64,000 nt of DNA, from assembly GCA_944800085.1 (NCBI GenBank), contig CALYLO010000001.1, positions 253,501 to 317,500 of the forward strand, written 5' to 3'. A program made the position numbers and the translations under genes. Positions 10,181 to 19,304 of the stretch are shown piece after piece. Below the pieces are notes generated by a model. That model saw only the letters and a list, made by a program, of their open reading frames with translations, was not told the origin of the DNA and did not search any database. Each line of letters opens with the position of its first letter. The stretch's first letter is position 1. Source of the DNA: Paenibacillus melissococcoides. GTDB lineage: Bacteria; Bacillota; Bacilli; Paenibacillales; Paenibacillaceae.

Positions 10181-10287
10181 GGCAGGCCCGTCTAAGGCAG
10201 GCCGGCAGAGAGGCTGACAGGTTGCGCTGCAACGTAACTATGATGATATCGACAACTATGACATCGAGCGGAAAAGGAGAGAAAATC

Positions 10288-11232
10288 ATGGCTTTACTGC
10301 AAACGTTGCGAATCTATGAAGCGGTAGACAATGCATTTACATCCGGCGAGGCGGTGAAGGAGCTGTTCAAGCCTTATCCGCTGGCCGACGTAAGCGTGCA
10401 GCGGGTTCATGGCGAGAAGGGATTTACGGATTTCATCCGCATCCTTATCCCGGGGACGGAAGGCAAGCGCGGGGGCGGACAAGCGCCGAGCTTCGGCATC
10501 GTCGGCCGGTTAGGCGGCTTGGGCGCCCGGCCGCAGCGCATCGGGCTCGTCTCCGACGGCGACGGCGCGATTGCGGCGCTGTCGGCCGCATTGAAGCTCG
10601 CCGACATGAGCGTGAAGGGCGACCGGCTAAAAGGGGATGTATACATTACGACCCACATTTGCCCGGACGCGCCTACCTTGCCGCATGAGCCGGTCGATTT
10701 CATGGATTCGCCCGTTGATATTGCGACGATGAACGAATACGAGGTGCTGGACGAGATGGAAGCGGTCTTGTCCATCGACACGACGAAAGGCAACCGCGTC
10801 ATCAATCATAAAGGAATCGCCATTTCCCCGACGGTGAAGGAAGGCTATATCCTGCGCGTCAGCGATGATCTGCTTCGCATCATGGAGATGACGACCGGAC
10901 AGCTTCCGGTCACGTTCCCGGTGACGACGCAGGACATTACGCCGTATGGCAACGGGCTGTATCATATTAACAGCATCCTGCAGCCTTGCGTCACGACCGC
11001 CGCGCCGGTCGTCGGCGTCGCGATTACCGCGCAATCGACCGTGCCCGGCTGCGGGACGGGAGCAAGTCATGAAGTCGATATCGCGCTCGCCGCGCGCTTC
11101 GCGGTGGAGGTCGCCAAGGAATTCACGAATGAAGTCTGTTCCTTCTATAATAAGGAAGAGTTCGAGCATATGCTTAACCTGTATGGGCCGATGAATGCGC
11201 TGCAGACGTTGGGAAAAACGGTGCAATCTTAG
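10288..11232 (+). CDS. DUF1177 family protein
   Basis: A 314-aa cytosolic protein of the DUF1177 family, whose biochemical function is not established to my knowledge. Seen: a Gly-rich segment (FGIVGRLGGLGARPQRIGLV, about residues 70-89), possible metal or acid residues in VYITTHICPDAP, and a conserved-looking CGTGASHEVDIAL region. Start ATG 10288 follows GAAAAGGAGAG. It lies about 107 bp after the ATPase gene and directly before an AroM-like gene. DUF1177 and AroM beside peptide transporters form a recurring neighbourhood, so the inferred role is processing of the imported compound. Confidence 0.85.
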   Translation: MALLQTLRIYEAVDNAFTSGEAVKELFKPYPLADVSVQRVHGEKGFTDFIRILIPGTEGKRGGGQAPSFGIVGRLGGLGARPQRIGLVSDGDGAIAALSAALKLADMSVKGDRLKGDVYITTHICPDAPTLPHEPVDFMDSPVDIATMNEYEVLDEMEAVLSIDTTKGNRVINHKGIAISPTVKEGYILRVSDDLLRIMEMTTGQLPVTFPVTTQDITPYGNGLYHINSILQPCVTTAAPVVGVAITAQSTVPGCGTGASHEVDIALAARFAVEVAKEFTNEVCSFYNKEEFEHMLNLYGPMNALQTLGKTVQS

Positions 11233-11297
11233 ACCCTGTATGATCATGCAACGTTTTGCTTAATGCCCCGCCGCAAGAGAGAAAGGAGGCAGCCGGG

Positions 11298-11999
11298 ATG
11301 GAACGAAGCGGCAGCCGGCAACGCGTCAAAATAGGTCTCATTACGATAGGACAAGCGCCGCGAACGGATGTGCAGCCATTGATTGAGCGCTGGCTGGCGC
11401 CTTGTGCGGATGTTATCCAGCTTGGCGTGCTCGATGGCATGGCGCCGGCGGAGATCGAGCGCGAGCTTGGCCCGCAGGAGGGCGAATTCGTCCTGACGAC
11501 ACGGCTGACCGACGGTCAAGCCGTCGTCTTGTCCGCGGCCAAAACGGAAACAGCAATGCAGCGCTTGATTGACGAGTGCGAACGGCAGGGCTGCCAAGTG
11601 ATCATTCTGCTCTGCACCGGCGCCTTCCGTCATCTTGCCGCTGAACGAGCCTTATTGATTGAACCGGAACGGATACTGACGCCCGCGATTGCGAACCTGG
11701 CTGGCGGGACGCAGATTGGCTTGATCATTCCGCTGGCGGAGCAAGCGGAGGAAATGCGCCAGAAATGGGGCGCGTTCGGCGCCTCGATTACGACGGCAGC
11801 CGCTTCTCCCTACACGGCGACGCGGGAACAGCTTGCGGCCGCCGCACAGGATCTGAGAGCTGCCGGGGCCGGAATCATCGTGCTCGATTGCATGGGATAC
11901 ACGCTAGAGCATCAGCAGATCGCCAGACAGGCGAGCGGATGCTTCGCGCTGCTCTCGAGCAGCTTGCTGTTCAAGCTGATAACAGAATTTTGTGAATAA
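11298..11999 (+). CDS. AroM-like protein
   Basis: A 233-aa AroM family protein. AroM was named from the aroL-aroM operon of Escherichia coli but has no proven role; its fold resembles the Asp/Glu racemase superfamily (two Rossmann-like halves). Visible: IGLITIGQAPRTDV near the N terminus, a Cys in VIILLCTGAFRHL (about residue 98) and a second in IIVLDCMGYT (about residue 197). The two spaced Cys resemble the catalytic pair of cofactor-independent racemases, an inference only. Start ATG 11298 follows GAAAGGAGG. It is the last gene of the operon. Confidence 0.8.
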   Translation: MERSGSRQRVKIGLITIGQAPRTDVQPLIERWLAPCADVIQLGVLDGMAPAEIERELGPQEGEFVLTTRLTDGQAVVLSAAKTETAMQRLIDECERQGCQVIILLCTGAFRHLAAERALLIEPERILTPAIANLAGGTQIGLIIPLAEQAEEMRQKWGAFGASITTAAASPYTATREQLAAAAQDLRAAGAGIIVLDCMGYTLEHQQIARQASGCFALLSSSLLFKLITEFCE

Positions 12000-12029
12000 A
12001 GGGTAGAACGAGTGGAATCAACAGATGAT

Positions 12030-12071
12030 AACCGCCTGTTGCTTGCGGAAGCGAGCAGCGGGCGGTTTTTT
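12030..12071 (+). terminator. Rho-independent terminator of the peptide-uptake operon
   Basis: AACCGCC-GTTGCT-GC arm, GGAA loop and GC-AGCA-GGGCGGTT arm followed by TTTTTT. It lies 30 bp after the AroM stop. Confidence 0.85.
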
Positions 12072-12203
12072 GAGTTGCCTGTTACTTGCACTTACCTGCT
12101 CTAAGGCCGCTCTATTTTGGAAAGGATGTACCTTCTCCCGCTCTTAGCTTCACTATCCCATCGGTTCAGACAGGGGGGAACACCTCGGAATGATGACACT
12201 TCT

Positions 12204-12266
12204 AAGTATAGACAGTAAGTATGTATAGGCAGCAAGTATGTATAGCAGCAAGTATGTATAGGCAGC
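12204..12266. repeat. 17-bp tandem repeat
   Basis: AAGTATGTATAGGCAGC is present as full copies at 12217 and 12250, a 16-bp version at 12234, and a partial version at 12204. Confidence 0.8.
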
Positions 12267-12660
12267 GAGGAATGCCTGTCCCGCCGACACGATGGCAGTG
12301 TTGCGGCACGGGGGAAGAGGAGCTCTAGATGCCCATTTATATAGTTAGAAAAGAATCAGGATTCGCCTCGGCCGCTTCTGAACGAATGCGAGAGTGGATA
12401 TAAAGAAGAAAACAGCGCCTGCACCCGGCGCTGAGTCGATGGGATATTGTGCCTAAGGCCTAAGAAGAGAAAGACTGCAGCATGCAACTGCACCCTTGGC
12501 TTTGCCCGAACATTGACTCCGCCCCGTACAACAACAAGGGACTGTCCCATACTCAGTCGCAGGGGAAGACGGGCAACTCGCAGGGTAAGACGGGCAACAG
12601 GGAATATAGGTACTTAAAAGACGGCGGCGGGCCAAGCGGCGGAAGAGAGAGGCGGCAGTG

Positions 12661-12684
12661 AAATCCTGCAAAAGCGCAGGATTT
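12661..12684. repeat. Short intergenic palindrome (CCTGC/GCAGG family)
   Basis: Perfect 9-bp arms AAATCCTGC and GCAGGATTT with a 6-base loop AAAAGC. It shares its core with the site split by the insertion sequence 100 bp downstream, and with half-sites at 52.9-53.2 kb. Confidence 0.6.
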
Positions 12685-12787
12685 TTCGTAATTTGAGACG
12701 CTATTTGATGAAATTCCTGCGTAAGTACATTAATTTTGCTAATTTTCAATTAAAATCCATTATCATGGCTAAAATTCCTGCAGTTTT

Positions 12788-14351
12788 CAGAGTGTTGAGA
12801 AAGTCTATGTTAATTACCCATTCACCGCGTTAATTTGGTATAATGTTCTTATCATAATCCATGGAAAGCGCGGTGTTTGTATGCTTTACACGAATGATCC
12901 CAACCCACAACTGGACTATGAACTGGTTTGTCTTGAGCATATGGTTGCCCCTGATCACTTGCTTCGTCATATCGATAAACATATTGATTTTACCTTTATT
13001 TTGGACCTTGTGCGTCCTTACTACAGCGAGTCGAACGGCCGACCATCTGTGGATCCCATTGTGTTCTTTAAAATGCTGCTGATCGGCTACTTGTATAACA
13101 TTCGCTCAGAGCGAGAACTGGAGCGAGTCGTCAACGATTCCCTGGCTTTTCGGTGGTTCTTACGGCTCGGGCTTTCCGGCAAAGCGCCTGACCATTCGAT
13201 CTTTAGCTGGAACCGGAAAAATCGGTTTAAGGATACTACCGTCTTCCAAGATATCTTCGATAATATCGTTCAGCAGGCGATTCAGCACAACATGGTGGGA
13301 GGGCGGCTGCTCTTTACCGACTCCACGCATATCAAGGCAAATGCCAATAACGGACGGTACGAGAAACGAGAAGTCACTTGTACGCCTTATGAATATCTCC
13401 AAGAGCTGGAGCAAGCCGTGAATGAGGATCGGGTCGCTTTTGGAAAAAAGCCACTGCCTCCCAAAGAGGAGGCCGAAACCAAGGAACAAAAAGTTAGCTT
13501 AACAGATCCGGATAGCGGAAACCTGAATCGGGATGGAAAACCGGAAGGGTTTCATTATTTAGATCACCGCACCGTAGATCATAAATACAACGTGATTACG
13601 GACTGCTACGTTACGCCTGGAAATGTGAATGATTCGGTTGTTTATGTGGATCGTCTACTACATCAAATAGAGAAGTTTGGCTGGGAAAAGTCGCTGGAGG
13701 CCGTTGCACTCGACTCTGGTTACATGACGGCCTATGTTTGTTACCGTACGAACAAATTAAACATCACGGCAGTTATTCCAGAGCGTTCGACCCGTGAACA
13801 CGGTGTATTTCCCAAAGAGAAATTTCATTATGATGCAGAAAAGAATGTTTTTATCTGTCCAAACCAGCAAGAACTCACGTACCGCACCACAACACGAAAA
13901 GGATTCAGAGATTATAAATCCGATCCCAAACAATGCGCTGCCTGTCCATTATTGAGCAAGTGTAACGAGAACAAAAATAAACAACGCACCATACAACGGC
14001 ATATCTGGGAAGAACACAAAGAGAAAGTAGTTCAAAACTTCCAGAGTGAGAGCGGAAAAGCCGTTTATGCCCTACGCGCCCAAACCATTGAGCGAAGTTT
14101 CGCGGATGCCAAAGTGCTCCATGGACTTCGCTATTGCCGGTTTCGGGGAAGAGACAAGGTGCAGGAGCAAGTGCTAATGACAGCCACTGCACAGAACATA
14201 AAAAAGATAGCCACACATCTCGCCAGAAGGGTGGGGTAAAGCAAAGACCCCATCCCCCCTCCATTCTCTCTCACCAAACACCACTTTTTCCCAGCAAAAT
14301 GATATTACAATGATATTACTTCGTAAAAAACAGGGGTTTTCCAACAGCCTG
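12788..14351 (+). mobile_element. IS1182-family insertion sequence with terminal repeats and 6-bp duplication
   Basis: One transposase gene is enclosed by imperfect terminal inverted repeats: left CAGAGTGTTGAGAAAGTC, right end reading inward CAGGCTGTTGGAAAACCC (about 13 of 18 matched). Both flanks carry AGTTTT (12782-12787 and 14352-14357), a candidate target duplication. Removing the element and one AGTTTT leaves TTCCTGC-AGTTTT-GCAGGAA, a perfect palindrome of the type found nearby. The element looks complete and recent. Confidence 0.8.
12881..14239 (+). CDS. IS1182-family transposase (DDE type)
   Basis: Full-length 452-aa transposase that cuts and joins the element's ends. The N-terminal DUF772-like domain (about residues 20-100) is followed by the DDE nuclease: LLFTDSTHIKANAN (first Asp), VALDSGYM (second Asp) and QTIERSFADAKVLHG (Glu). 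A Cys-rich insert, CAACPLLSKC, is typical of this family. No frameshift or stop is seen, so the enzyme is probably active. It lies within terminal repeats 93 bp upstream and 112 bp downstream. Confidence 0.93.
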   Translation: MLYTNDPNPQLDYELVCLEHMVAPDHLLRHIDKHIDFTFILDLVRPYYSESNGRPSVDPIVFFKMLLIGYLYNIRSERELERVVNDSLAFRWFLRLGLSGKAPDHSIFSWNRKNRFKDTTVFQDIFDNIVQQAIQHNMVGGRLLFTDSTHIKANANNGRYEKREVTCTPYEYLQELEQAVNEDRVAFGKKPLPPKEEAETKEQKVSLTDPDSGNLNRDGKPEGFHYLDHRTVDHKYNVITDCYVTPGNVNDSVVYVDRLLHQIEKFGWEKSLEAVALDSGYMTAYVCYRTNKLNITAVIPERSTREHGVFPKEKFHYDAEKNVFICPNQQELTYRTTTRKGFRDYKSDPKQCAACPLLSKCNENKNKQRTIQRHIWEEHKEKVVQNFQSESGKAVYALRAQTIERSFADAKVLHGLRYCRFRGRDKVQEQVLMTATAQNIKKIATHLARRVG

Positions 14352-14533
14352 AGTTTTGCAGGAACCCCTGTAACGGAGTAAACGTCACAAGGAAAAACTG
14401 CATTTTGGCAGTTTATTCAGCAATGCGAGCTGTGAGAAGAAAGTTCGGCAAATCGAACTATGAGAAGAAGGAGGGCTGTCTCCCTGCAGCTAAAAACTAC
14501 TTCATGGGACAGCCCCCAGAAGATGCGTTTAAG
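14352..14533. other. Short intergenic region after the IS
   Basis: It contains the right half of the split palindrome, then a long-loop inverted repeat (GGGCTGTCTCCC ... GGGACAGCCC, about 14473-14516) just downstream of the GH8 stop. It may act as the GH8 terminator, but lacks a T-run. Confidence 0.4.
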
Positions 14534-15826
14534 TTACGGCGTCCACCAGTTGCCGGAGACGACGATAAGGCTGAGCAGGCGGATGCTGTTGCCGAAGTAG
14601 GTGTCGCCGTTGGTCGACTTCGAGGTCGTGTTGCTCCATAAGGAATTGAGCCATTCCTGATTGCTGGAATCGATCATGGCGCTGACGGCGAACGGAGTTG
14701 AGAACGGAAGATCGTAGTATGAGACGAGCGGGCTGCCGTTCAGCTTATATCCCGCGCGGATGTTCGCCGGTTTGCTGCCGGTGCTGCTCTTGATCCAGCT
14801 ATTCAGCTTCGTGAGCTGCGCCTTCGCGCGGGTATCGCCCGTCAAGATGTAGTCGGTCGCGATTCTCCACGGCGTCCGGCAGGAGTTGTAATAGTAGTTG
14901 CCGTCATTCGGCGTTTCCAGGTAGGTTCCGACGGCGGGTTTATAGCCGCTGGATTCTTTGGTCGCGAAATCCGGCATCAGCCCGGTTGAGCCTGAATAGC
15001 CGGAGAACAGCTGCTGAATGATCGTATAGGTCCGATTCAGGACATTGTCCCAACGCGAATCTCCGGTCGCTGCCTTGAAGACGCGGAGATGGTTGAGCAT
15101 AAAGTCGGACGGACGCGTTCCTTTGCCCCACTTCGAGTCCGAATCGGAAGCCCAGTCCCCGAGCTTCAAATGCCACGATTTCTGGTTGACCTCGCTTTGC
15201 ATGATGGCATTGATCAGGTTGACCGCTTCCGCGCGGTAATTGATGCCGCTGGAGCTGCCCCACTGCTTGTCGGCCAACAGGAGCGCATAGGCCATATCCA
15301 TGTCGCCATCGGTGGCGGCATCCGAGCCGGCTTCCGTATTATTGACGATGGCGGAGCCGTTATCGATCTGCTGCCAGGCCATCAGCTTCGGGTTAATCTC
15401 GCTCGGGTGCGCCTTGTAGAAGCGGTATAATCCGTCGAAATAGGTTTTGGCATTGGCGTCATGCCCCGCCATATAGGCGGTAATGAGCATGCCGTATCCG
15501 TTCGCTTCGCTGGTGGTGACGGCATTTGGATAGTCATCATCGGATTCGCCGTTTAAGTTGTAGTGAACGAAATATTGATTGCTGACATACGGGTTTTTCT
15601 TTAAGTATCGGGCCTTCCATTCGTTGTACAGCCGCTTCACTTCGTTGTCCATCTGGCTCTGGCTCACGTTATTCGGCTTAATGACCCCTGACGCGTACGA
15701 TTGGTGCTGCGGGAACGGACGATTGACTGCGGCGGCAGACGCCGTCTTCTCGGACATGACCCACAGGGTCTGAACTGAGCCGAGAAGCAGGGTAAGGCAG
15801 AGAAACCATTTTACTGACTTTCGCAA
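14534..15826 (-). CDS. Secreted glycoside hydrolase family 8 (beta-glucanase / chitosanase)
   Basis: A 430-aa exported enzyme. Residues 1-33 form a Sec signal peptide (KSVKW, hydrophobic core, cleavage after SASAA-like ASA). The GH8 domain fills the rest as an (alpha/alpha)6 barrel. Seen: TTSEANGYGM with the proton-donor Glu and ATDGDMDMAYALLLA with the GH8 signature Asp. Family members cut beta-1,4-glucan, lichenan, chitosan or xylan, and the Bacillus/Paenibacillus branch is often bifunctional glucanase-chitosanase. Start is TTG 15826 after AAAGGAG. A possible cre site lies about 360 bp upstream, fitting carbon catabolite control. Confidence 0.9.
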   Translation of the reverse strand: MRKSVKWFLCLTLLLGSVQTLWVMSEKTASAAAVNRPFPQHQSYASGVIKPNNVSQSQMDNEVKRLYNEWKARYLKKNPYVSNQYFVHYNLNGESDDDYPNAVTTSEANGYGMLITAYMAGHDANAKTYFDGLYRFYKAHPSEINPKLMAWQQIDNGSAIVNNTEAGSDAATDGDMDMAYALLLADKQWGSSSGINYRAEAVNLINAIMQSEVNQKSWHLKLGDWASDSDSKWGKGTRPSDFMLNHLRVFKAATGDSRWDNVLNRTYTIIQQLFSGYSGSTGLMPDFATKESSGYKPAVGTYLETPNDGNYYYNSCRTPWRIATDYILTGDTRAKAQLTKLNSWIKSSTGSKPANIRAGYKLNGSPLVSYYDLPFSTPFAVSAMIDSSNQEWLNSLWSNTTSKSTNGDTYFGNSIRLLSLIVVSGNWWTP

Positions 15827-16362
15827 TGCGATACGACTCCTTTCAAGTTATAAAGTTGAAGCGACTCAATTTTCATGCAAGAAAATTAAATCGATTTCAC
15901 TTTAAGCTATGCCGATGGGGGTAAGTTCATGATTGCAGAATTAGGTATGAGGAAAGCCATCTGGGCTCGTGAGGAAAGGGGCAAGTCAAGCAACTCAGAC
16001 AAATCAGGTAATCATGCAAGTCTGAAAATCAGGCAGAGCCGTACATCAGGCGAAGCAGGCAATTGCGGTCATGGATGAAAATATAAGCGATTTAACTTTT
16101 GATGCCGAAAACAAAAACCTGTATGTGTCAGAGGCATTTTTTTCAATTATAGTACGAGTCCAGAAAAAAAGAAAAGAGAAACTTAAAGCGCTTACAGATC
16201 CTTGACATGATTCGCTTTATTCCCCGACAATGCGATCCGAAAAAGCCCGAATTCACGACATAAATCCCTAAATTTTGAAAAAAGGATTTCATGTTATAGA
16301 ATATAATGGAAAATGTTTGTATAATAAGGAGGAATTGAATTCCTTCTCTGAAGGAAGCTGTT
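15827..16362. other. Divergent intergenic region between GH8 and GT2 genes
   Basis: No gene is supported. It contains the cre-like site at 16183-16196 and AT-rich stretches with several overlapping -10-like hexamers before the GT2 gene (TATAAT at about 16317-16326 region), so the promoter cannot be fixed. Confidence 0.5.
16183..16196 (-). promoter_or_regulatory. Candidate CcpA cre site
   Basis: Read on the minus strand the site is TGTAAGCGCTTTAA, matching the cre consensus TGWAARCGYTWNCW at 13 of 14 positions. It would allow catabolite control of the GH8 gene (about 360 bp away) or of the divergent GT2 gene (about 170 bp). Confidence 0.5.
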
Positions 16363-17367
16363 ATGGAGATGACACCGATTTTGTATATGGTTGTTCCTTG
16401 CTATAACGAAGAGGCGGTGCTTCCCCTCACGATGCAGACCTTGACCGGCGTGCTGTCCCGCTTGGTTCAGGACTGCGTCATCTCCGCCGAGAGCCGGATA
16501 TTGCTGGTCGATGACGGCAGCAGAGACGCGACCTGGCTGACCATCGTGCAGGAACGGGAACGGAATCACTGGATTGCCGGATTGAAGCTGTCCCGCAATG
16601 CCGGACATCAGAAGGCGCTGCTCGCCGGGCTGATGTATGCCAAAAATTTTGCCGATTGCGTCGTCTCCCTTGACGCCGATCTGCAGGACGATGTCGCCGT
16701 CGTGAGGCAATTCGTCGAGCAGTTCCGCGACGGCTGCGATATTGTTTACGGCGTAAGGGACAACCGGGATAACGATACGTATTTCAAGCGGTGGAGCGCC
16801 GAATTTTTCTATAAGCTGATGCGGCGGATGGGCATTCCGCTTGTCTACAATCATGCCGATTACCGGCTGATGAGCCGCCGCGTTCTCGACTACCTGAGCC
16901 AGTTCCCGGAGTCCAATCTGTTCCTGCGCGGCATCGTGCCGCTCATCGGCTTCCCGTCTTCCGTCGTTCCTTACCGGAGGATGGAGCGGGCTGCGGGCGA
17001 GACCAAGTATCCGCTCCGCAAAATGCTGTCGTTTGCCTGGGACGGCATTACGTCCTTCAGCATGAAGCCGATGCGGGTCGTTACCGCGCTTGGCTTCGTC
17101 AGCCTGGGCGCAAGCGCGCTGGCGGGCCTCTATGCCCTCCTGTCCAAGCTGTTGGGACAGACCGTATCCGGATGGACTTCTCTGATGCTGTCCGTCTGGT
17201 TCGTCGGCAGCGTCCAATTGCTGGGCCTGGGGGTGGTCGGGGAATACATCGGCAAGATCTATTCCGAGGTCAAGCGGCGTCCGCCTTACATCATTGAGCA
17301 GGTGCTGGCGGACAAGCCGGTCATCGAGCAGCCGGTCCGGGCGTATGGAACGGGGTGGGCGGAGTGA
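16363..17367 (+). CDS. GT2 glycosyltransferase, GtrB / polyprenyl-phosphate type
   Basis: A 334-aa membrane enzyme expected to move a sugar from a nucleotide donor to polyprenyl phosphate on the cytosolic face. The N-terminal GT-A domain begins VVPCYNEEAVLP and has the metal site SLDADLQDD near residue 105. The signature TKYPLRKMLSFAWDGITSFSMKP precedes two C-terminal transmembrane helices (about residues 235-310). It overlaps the GtrA-like gene that follows. The three-gene set GT2-GtrA-polytopic protein is the usual arrangement for lipid-linked sugar side-chain addition to a wall polymer. Confidence 0.88.
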   Translation: MEMTPILYMVVPCYNEEAVLPLTMQTLTGVLSRLVQDCVISAESRILLVDDGSRDATWLTIVQERERNHWIAGLKLSRNAGHQKALLAGLMYAKNFADCVVSLDADLQDDVAVVRQFVEQFRDGCDIVYGVRDNRDNDTYFKRWSAEFFYKLMRRMGIPLVYNHADYRLMSRRVLDYLSQFPESNLFLRGIVPLIGFPSSVVPYRRMERAAGETKYPLRKMLSFAWDGITSFSMKPMRVVTALGFVSLGASALAGLYALLSKLLGQTVSGWTSLMLSVWFVGSVQLLGLGVVGEYIGKIYSEVKRRPPYIIEQVLADKPVIEQPVRAYGTGWAE

Positions 17368-17840
17368 GCGGCGCGAAGCTGGCCGTGCGGGGCGGCGCCC
17401 GTCTGTTCGGCCGCTATGCCGCCGTCGGGGCCGTGAACACGCTGGTCGGGCTCGGGACGGTGTATGTGCTGCTGTATGCCGGCTGGAGCCATTTTCACGC
17501 GACATTCGCGGGCAACTCGGTCGGCGCCGGGGTGAGCTACATTCTGAACCGGCGCTATACGTTCCGCTACCGGGGGCAATGGCTGCCAAGCTTGATCCGG
17601 TTCATCGCCATCGCCTTGCTCTGCTACGGACTGGCGTACCAGGCGCTGCATCCGGCCATGTCTGCCCTGGCGGCCCTCCTGCTGCCCGCTTGGGCCTCGC
17701 CCTGGGAGCCGTATGCGGCCGTATTGGGGGAAGCGGCGGTCTATACCGTTGCCTCGTTCCGGCTTCACCGGGCCGTCACGTTCGCCCGGCCAAGCGGCGG
17801 GGACGACGATACCCCGCCTATCGAAGCCGGCGTCAAATAG
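17364..17840 (+). CDS. GtrA-like membrane protein
   Basis: A 158-aa GtrA family protein with four predicted transmembrane helices; GtrA proteins are thought to flip a polyprenyl-phosphate sugar across the membrane. The start FGRYAAVGAVNTLVGLG and the middle motif VGAGVSYILNRRYTF are typical. GTG 17364 overlaps the preceding TGA (GTGA) and is preferred; an in-frame GTG at 17355 is also possible. It works with the GT2 enzyme upstream and probably with the polytopic protein downstream. Confidence 0.85.
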   Translation: MSGAKLAVRGGARLFGRYAAVGAVNTLVGLGTVYVLLYAGWSHFHATFAGNSVGAGVSYILNRRYTFRYRGQWLPSLIRFIAIALLCYGLAYQALHPAMSALAALLLPAWASPWEPYAAVLGEAAVYTVASFRLHRAVTFARPSGGDDDTPPIEAGVK

Positions 17841-17882
17841 CAAGCAAGCATAGCGATTTCCACACGGGAGAGTGATTCATGC

Positions 17883-19304
17883 ATGAAGCAGAAAGACTGG
17901 GTAACGTGGGGAGCGATGGGAATAGGCGCGCTTATTCTCGTCGTCATTCTGTTCATCCCCCCGTTCATCGGGGTCGCGAACAATGGCGACTTCGAACGGA
18001 TTGTGGGCAGCGGCGGCATTGCCCCGCTGAGCGACAAGTTCACCTATGAACAAAAATATTTCGGCTACAGCCACTCGCACTATGAATACGGCCCCTTCTC
18101 CGTGAACTATTGGTCATCCCAAGCGCTGTTCGTCTTCCTGGCCGGGCTGCTCGGGCGGGCATGGAGTTCCGCTTCGTTTCCGCTGGAGGCGATGGGGGCG
18201 ATCTATGCCGCCCTGCTGCTGGCGGCGCTGTTCCTTATTGTCCGGCACGCCTGTTCCGGACAGCGCTGGCTGCAGTTGACCGTCGCGCTCTGCCTGCTGT
18301 TTATCTTCTTCGATATTGCCTATGTGGCGTATTTTCAATCTTTTTTCGGCGAGCCGGTCTCCCTCATCTTCCTGCTTCTCGGATCCGGAACGTCCTTCGT
18401 GCTGGCATCGCGGCGCAAGCCTTCCATCGGCTGGCTTGTTCTGTTCTTCGTCTCCGTCCTGATTCTATCCGCATCCAAGCTGCAGAATGCGCCGATTGGC
18501 CTCGTCTTCATCCTCTTCGCCTTCCGGCTATACCGCAAGCGCCCGGAGCGGAGCTGGAGGAGCACGGTCATTGCCGGTTCGGCCTCGATACTGGCCGTGT
18601 CCGCATTGGTGTATGCCTATGCGCCGCAGGGGCTGAAGCAGATCAACCTGTACCAGACGATATTTTACGGAATATTGAAGGATTCGCCTCATGTGAAGCG
18701 AGATCTGGCAGAGTTGGGCATCCCGGAGAAGTTCGCCGTGCTCGCCGGGACGAATTACTTCCAGAAGGATGTGCCGATCCGGCAGGACGATCCGGAATTG
18801 ACGGAGCATGTCTATTCCCGGCTCGGGCATGCCGATGTGGCCGCCTACTATATCCGCCATCCCGGGCGGATGATCGATAAGCTGGAGGCCGCTTCATCTC
18901 AAGCCGCGATGATTCGGCCGTACTATCTGGGCAACTATGAGCAAGAGGCCGGCAAGCCTCGGGGCGCCCTGTCGTATACATACAGCGTCTGGAGCGAGAC
19001 GAAGAAGGACTTGCTCCCGCAGCGCTTCGCTTTTAATCTCGTTTTTTTCCTTCTATATATAGGTGTCGCGCTCAGGGAATATACTCGCAGACGCTATGGG
19101 AAGCATGTGGTCGATGCGGCGCTGGTCATCGGCTTCGTTGCCATTATCGCGGTGGCGGTGCCGCTGGTGGGGGACGGCGAGGCGGATTTGGGCAAGCATT
19201 TGTTCCTGTTCAACGTCAGCTTCGACATGATGATCATCGTATCGCTCGTCTGGGTGATCGCCCAGATTCGCAGAATTTTTGACCGATCCCCCGAATTGCA
19301 TTGA
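17883..19304 (+). CDS. Polytopic membrane protein, possible GtrC-like glycosyltransferase
   Basis: A 473-aa protein with about ten hydrophobic helices and a large loop (about residues 255-345) facing the outside. There is no firm family match. Position after GT2 and GtrA suggests the third member of such modules: the enzyme that moves the flipped sugar to its acceptor outside the cell (GT-C type). An acidic pair in the first loop (NNGDFERIVGSGG, about residues 33-46) is where GT-C enzymes carry their catalytic acid, but this is inference. ATG 17883 follows CGGGAGAGTG. Confidence 0.6.
   Translation: MKQKDWVTWGAMGIGALILVVILFIPPFIGVANNGDFERIVGSGGIAPLSDKFTYEQKYFGYSHSHYEYGPFSVNYWSSQALFVFLAGLLGRAWSSASFPLEAMGAIYAALLLAALFLIVRHACSGQRWLQLTVALCLLFIFFDIAYVAYFQSFFGEPVSLIFLLLGSGTSFVLASRRKPSIGWLVLFFVSVLILSASKLQNAPIGLVFILFAFRLYRKRPERSWRSTVIAGSASILAVSALVYAYAPQGLKQINLYQTIFYGILKDSPHVKRDLAELGIPEKFAVLAGTNYFQKDVPIRQDDPELTEHVYSRLGHADVAAYYIRHPGRMIDKLEAASSQAAMIRPYYLGNYEQEAGKPRGALSYTYSVWSETKKDLLPQRFAFNLVFFLLYIGVALREYTRRRYGKHVVDAALVIGFVAIIAVAVPLVGDGEADLGKHLFLFNVSFDMMIIVSLVWVIAQIRRIFDRSPELH

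Larger units (their letters stand above)
12072..12787. other. Repeat-rich intergenic region
   Basis: No gene is supported. It holds an inverted copy of the 1.8-2.2 kb repeat core (12146-12172), a 17-bp tandem repeat (12204-12266), two further degraded units of the array family (12370-12470), and a perfect 9-bp-arm palindrome AAATCCTGC/GCAGGATTT (12661-12684). Confidence 0.6.

Noticed and set aside
14405-14641. 78-aa plus-strand open frame over the end of the GH8 gene
   Set aside because: Overlaps the GH8 coding end in antisense and lacks a start signal.
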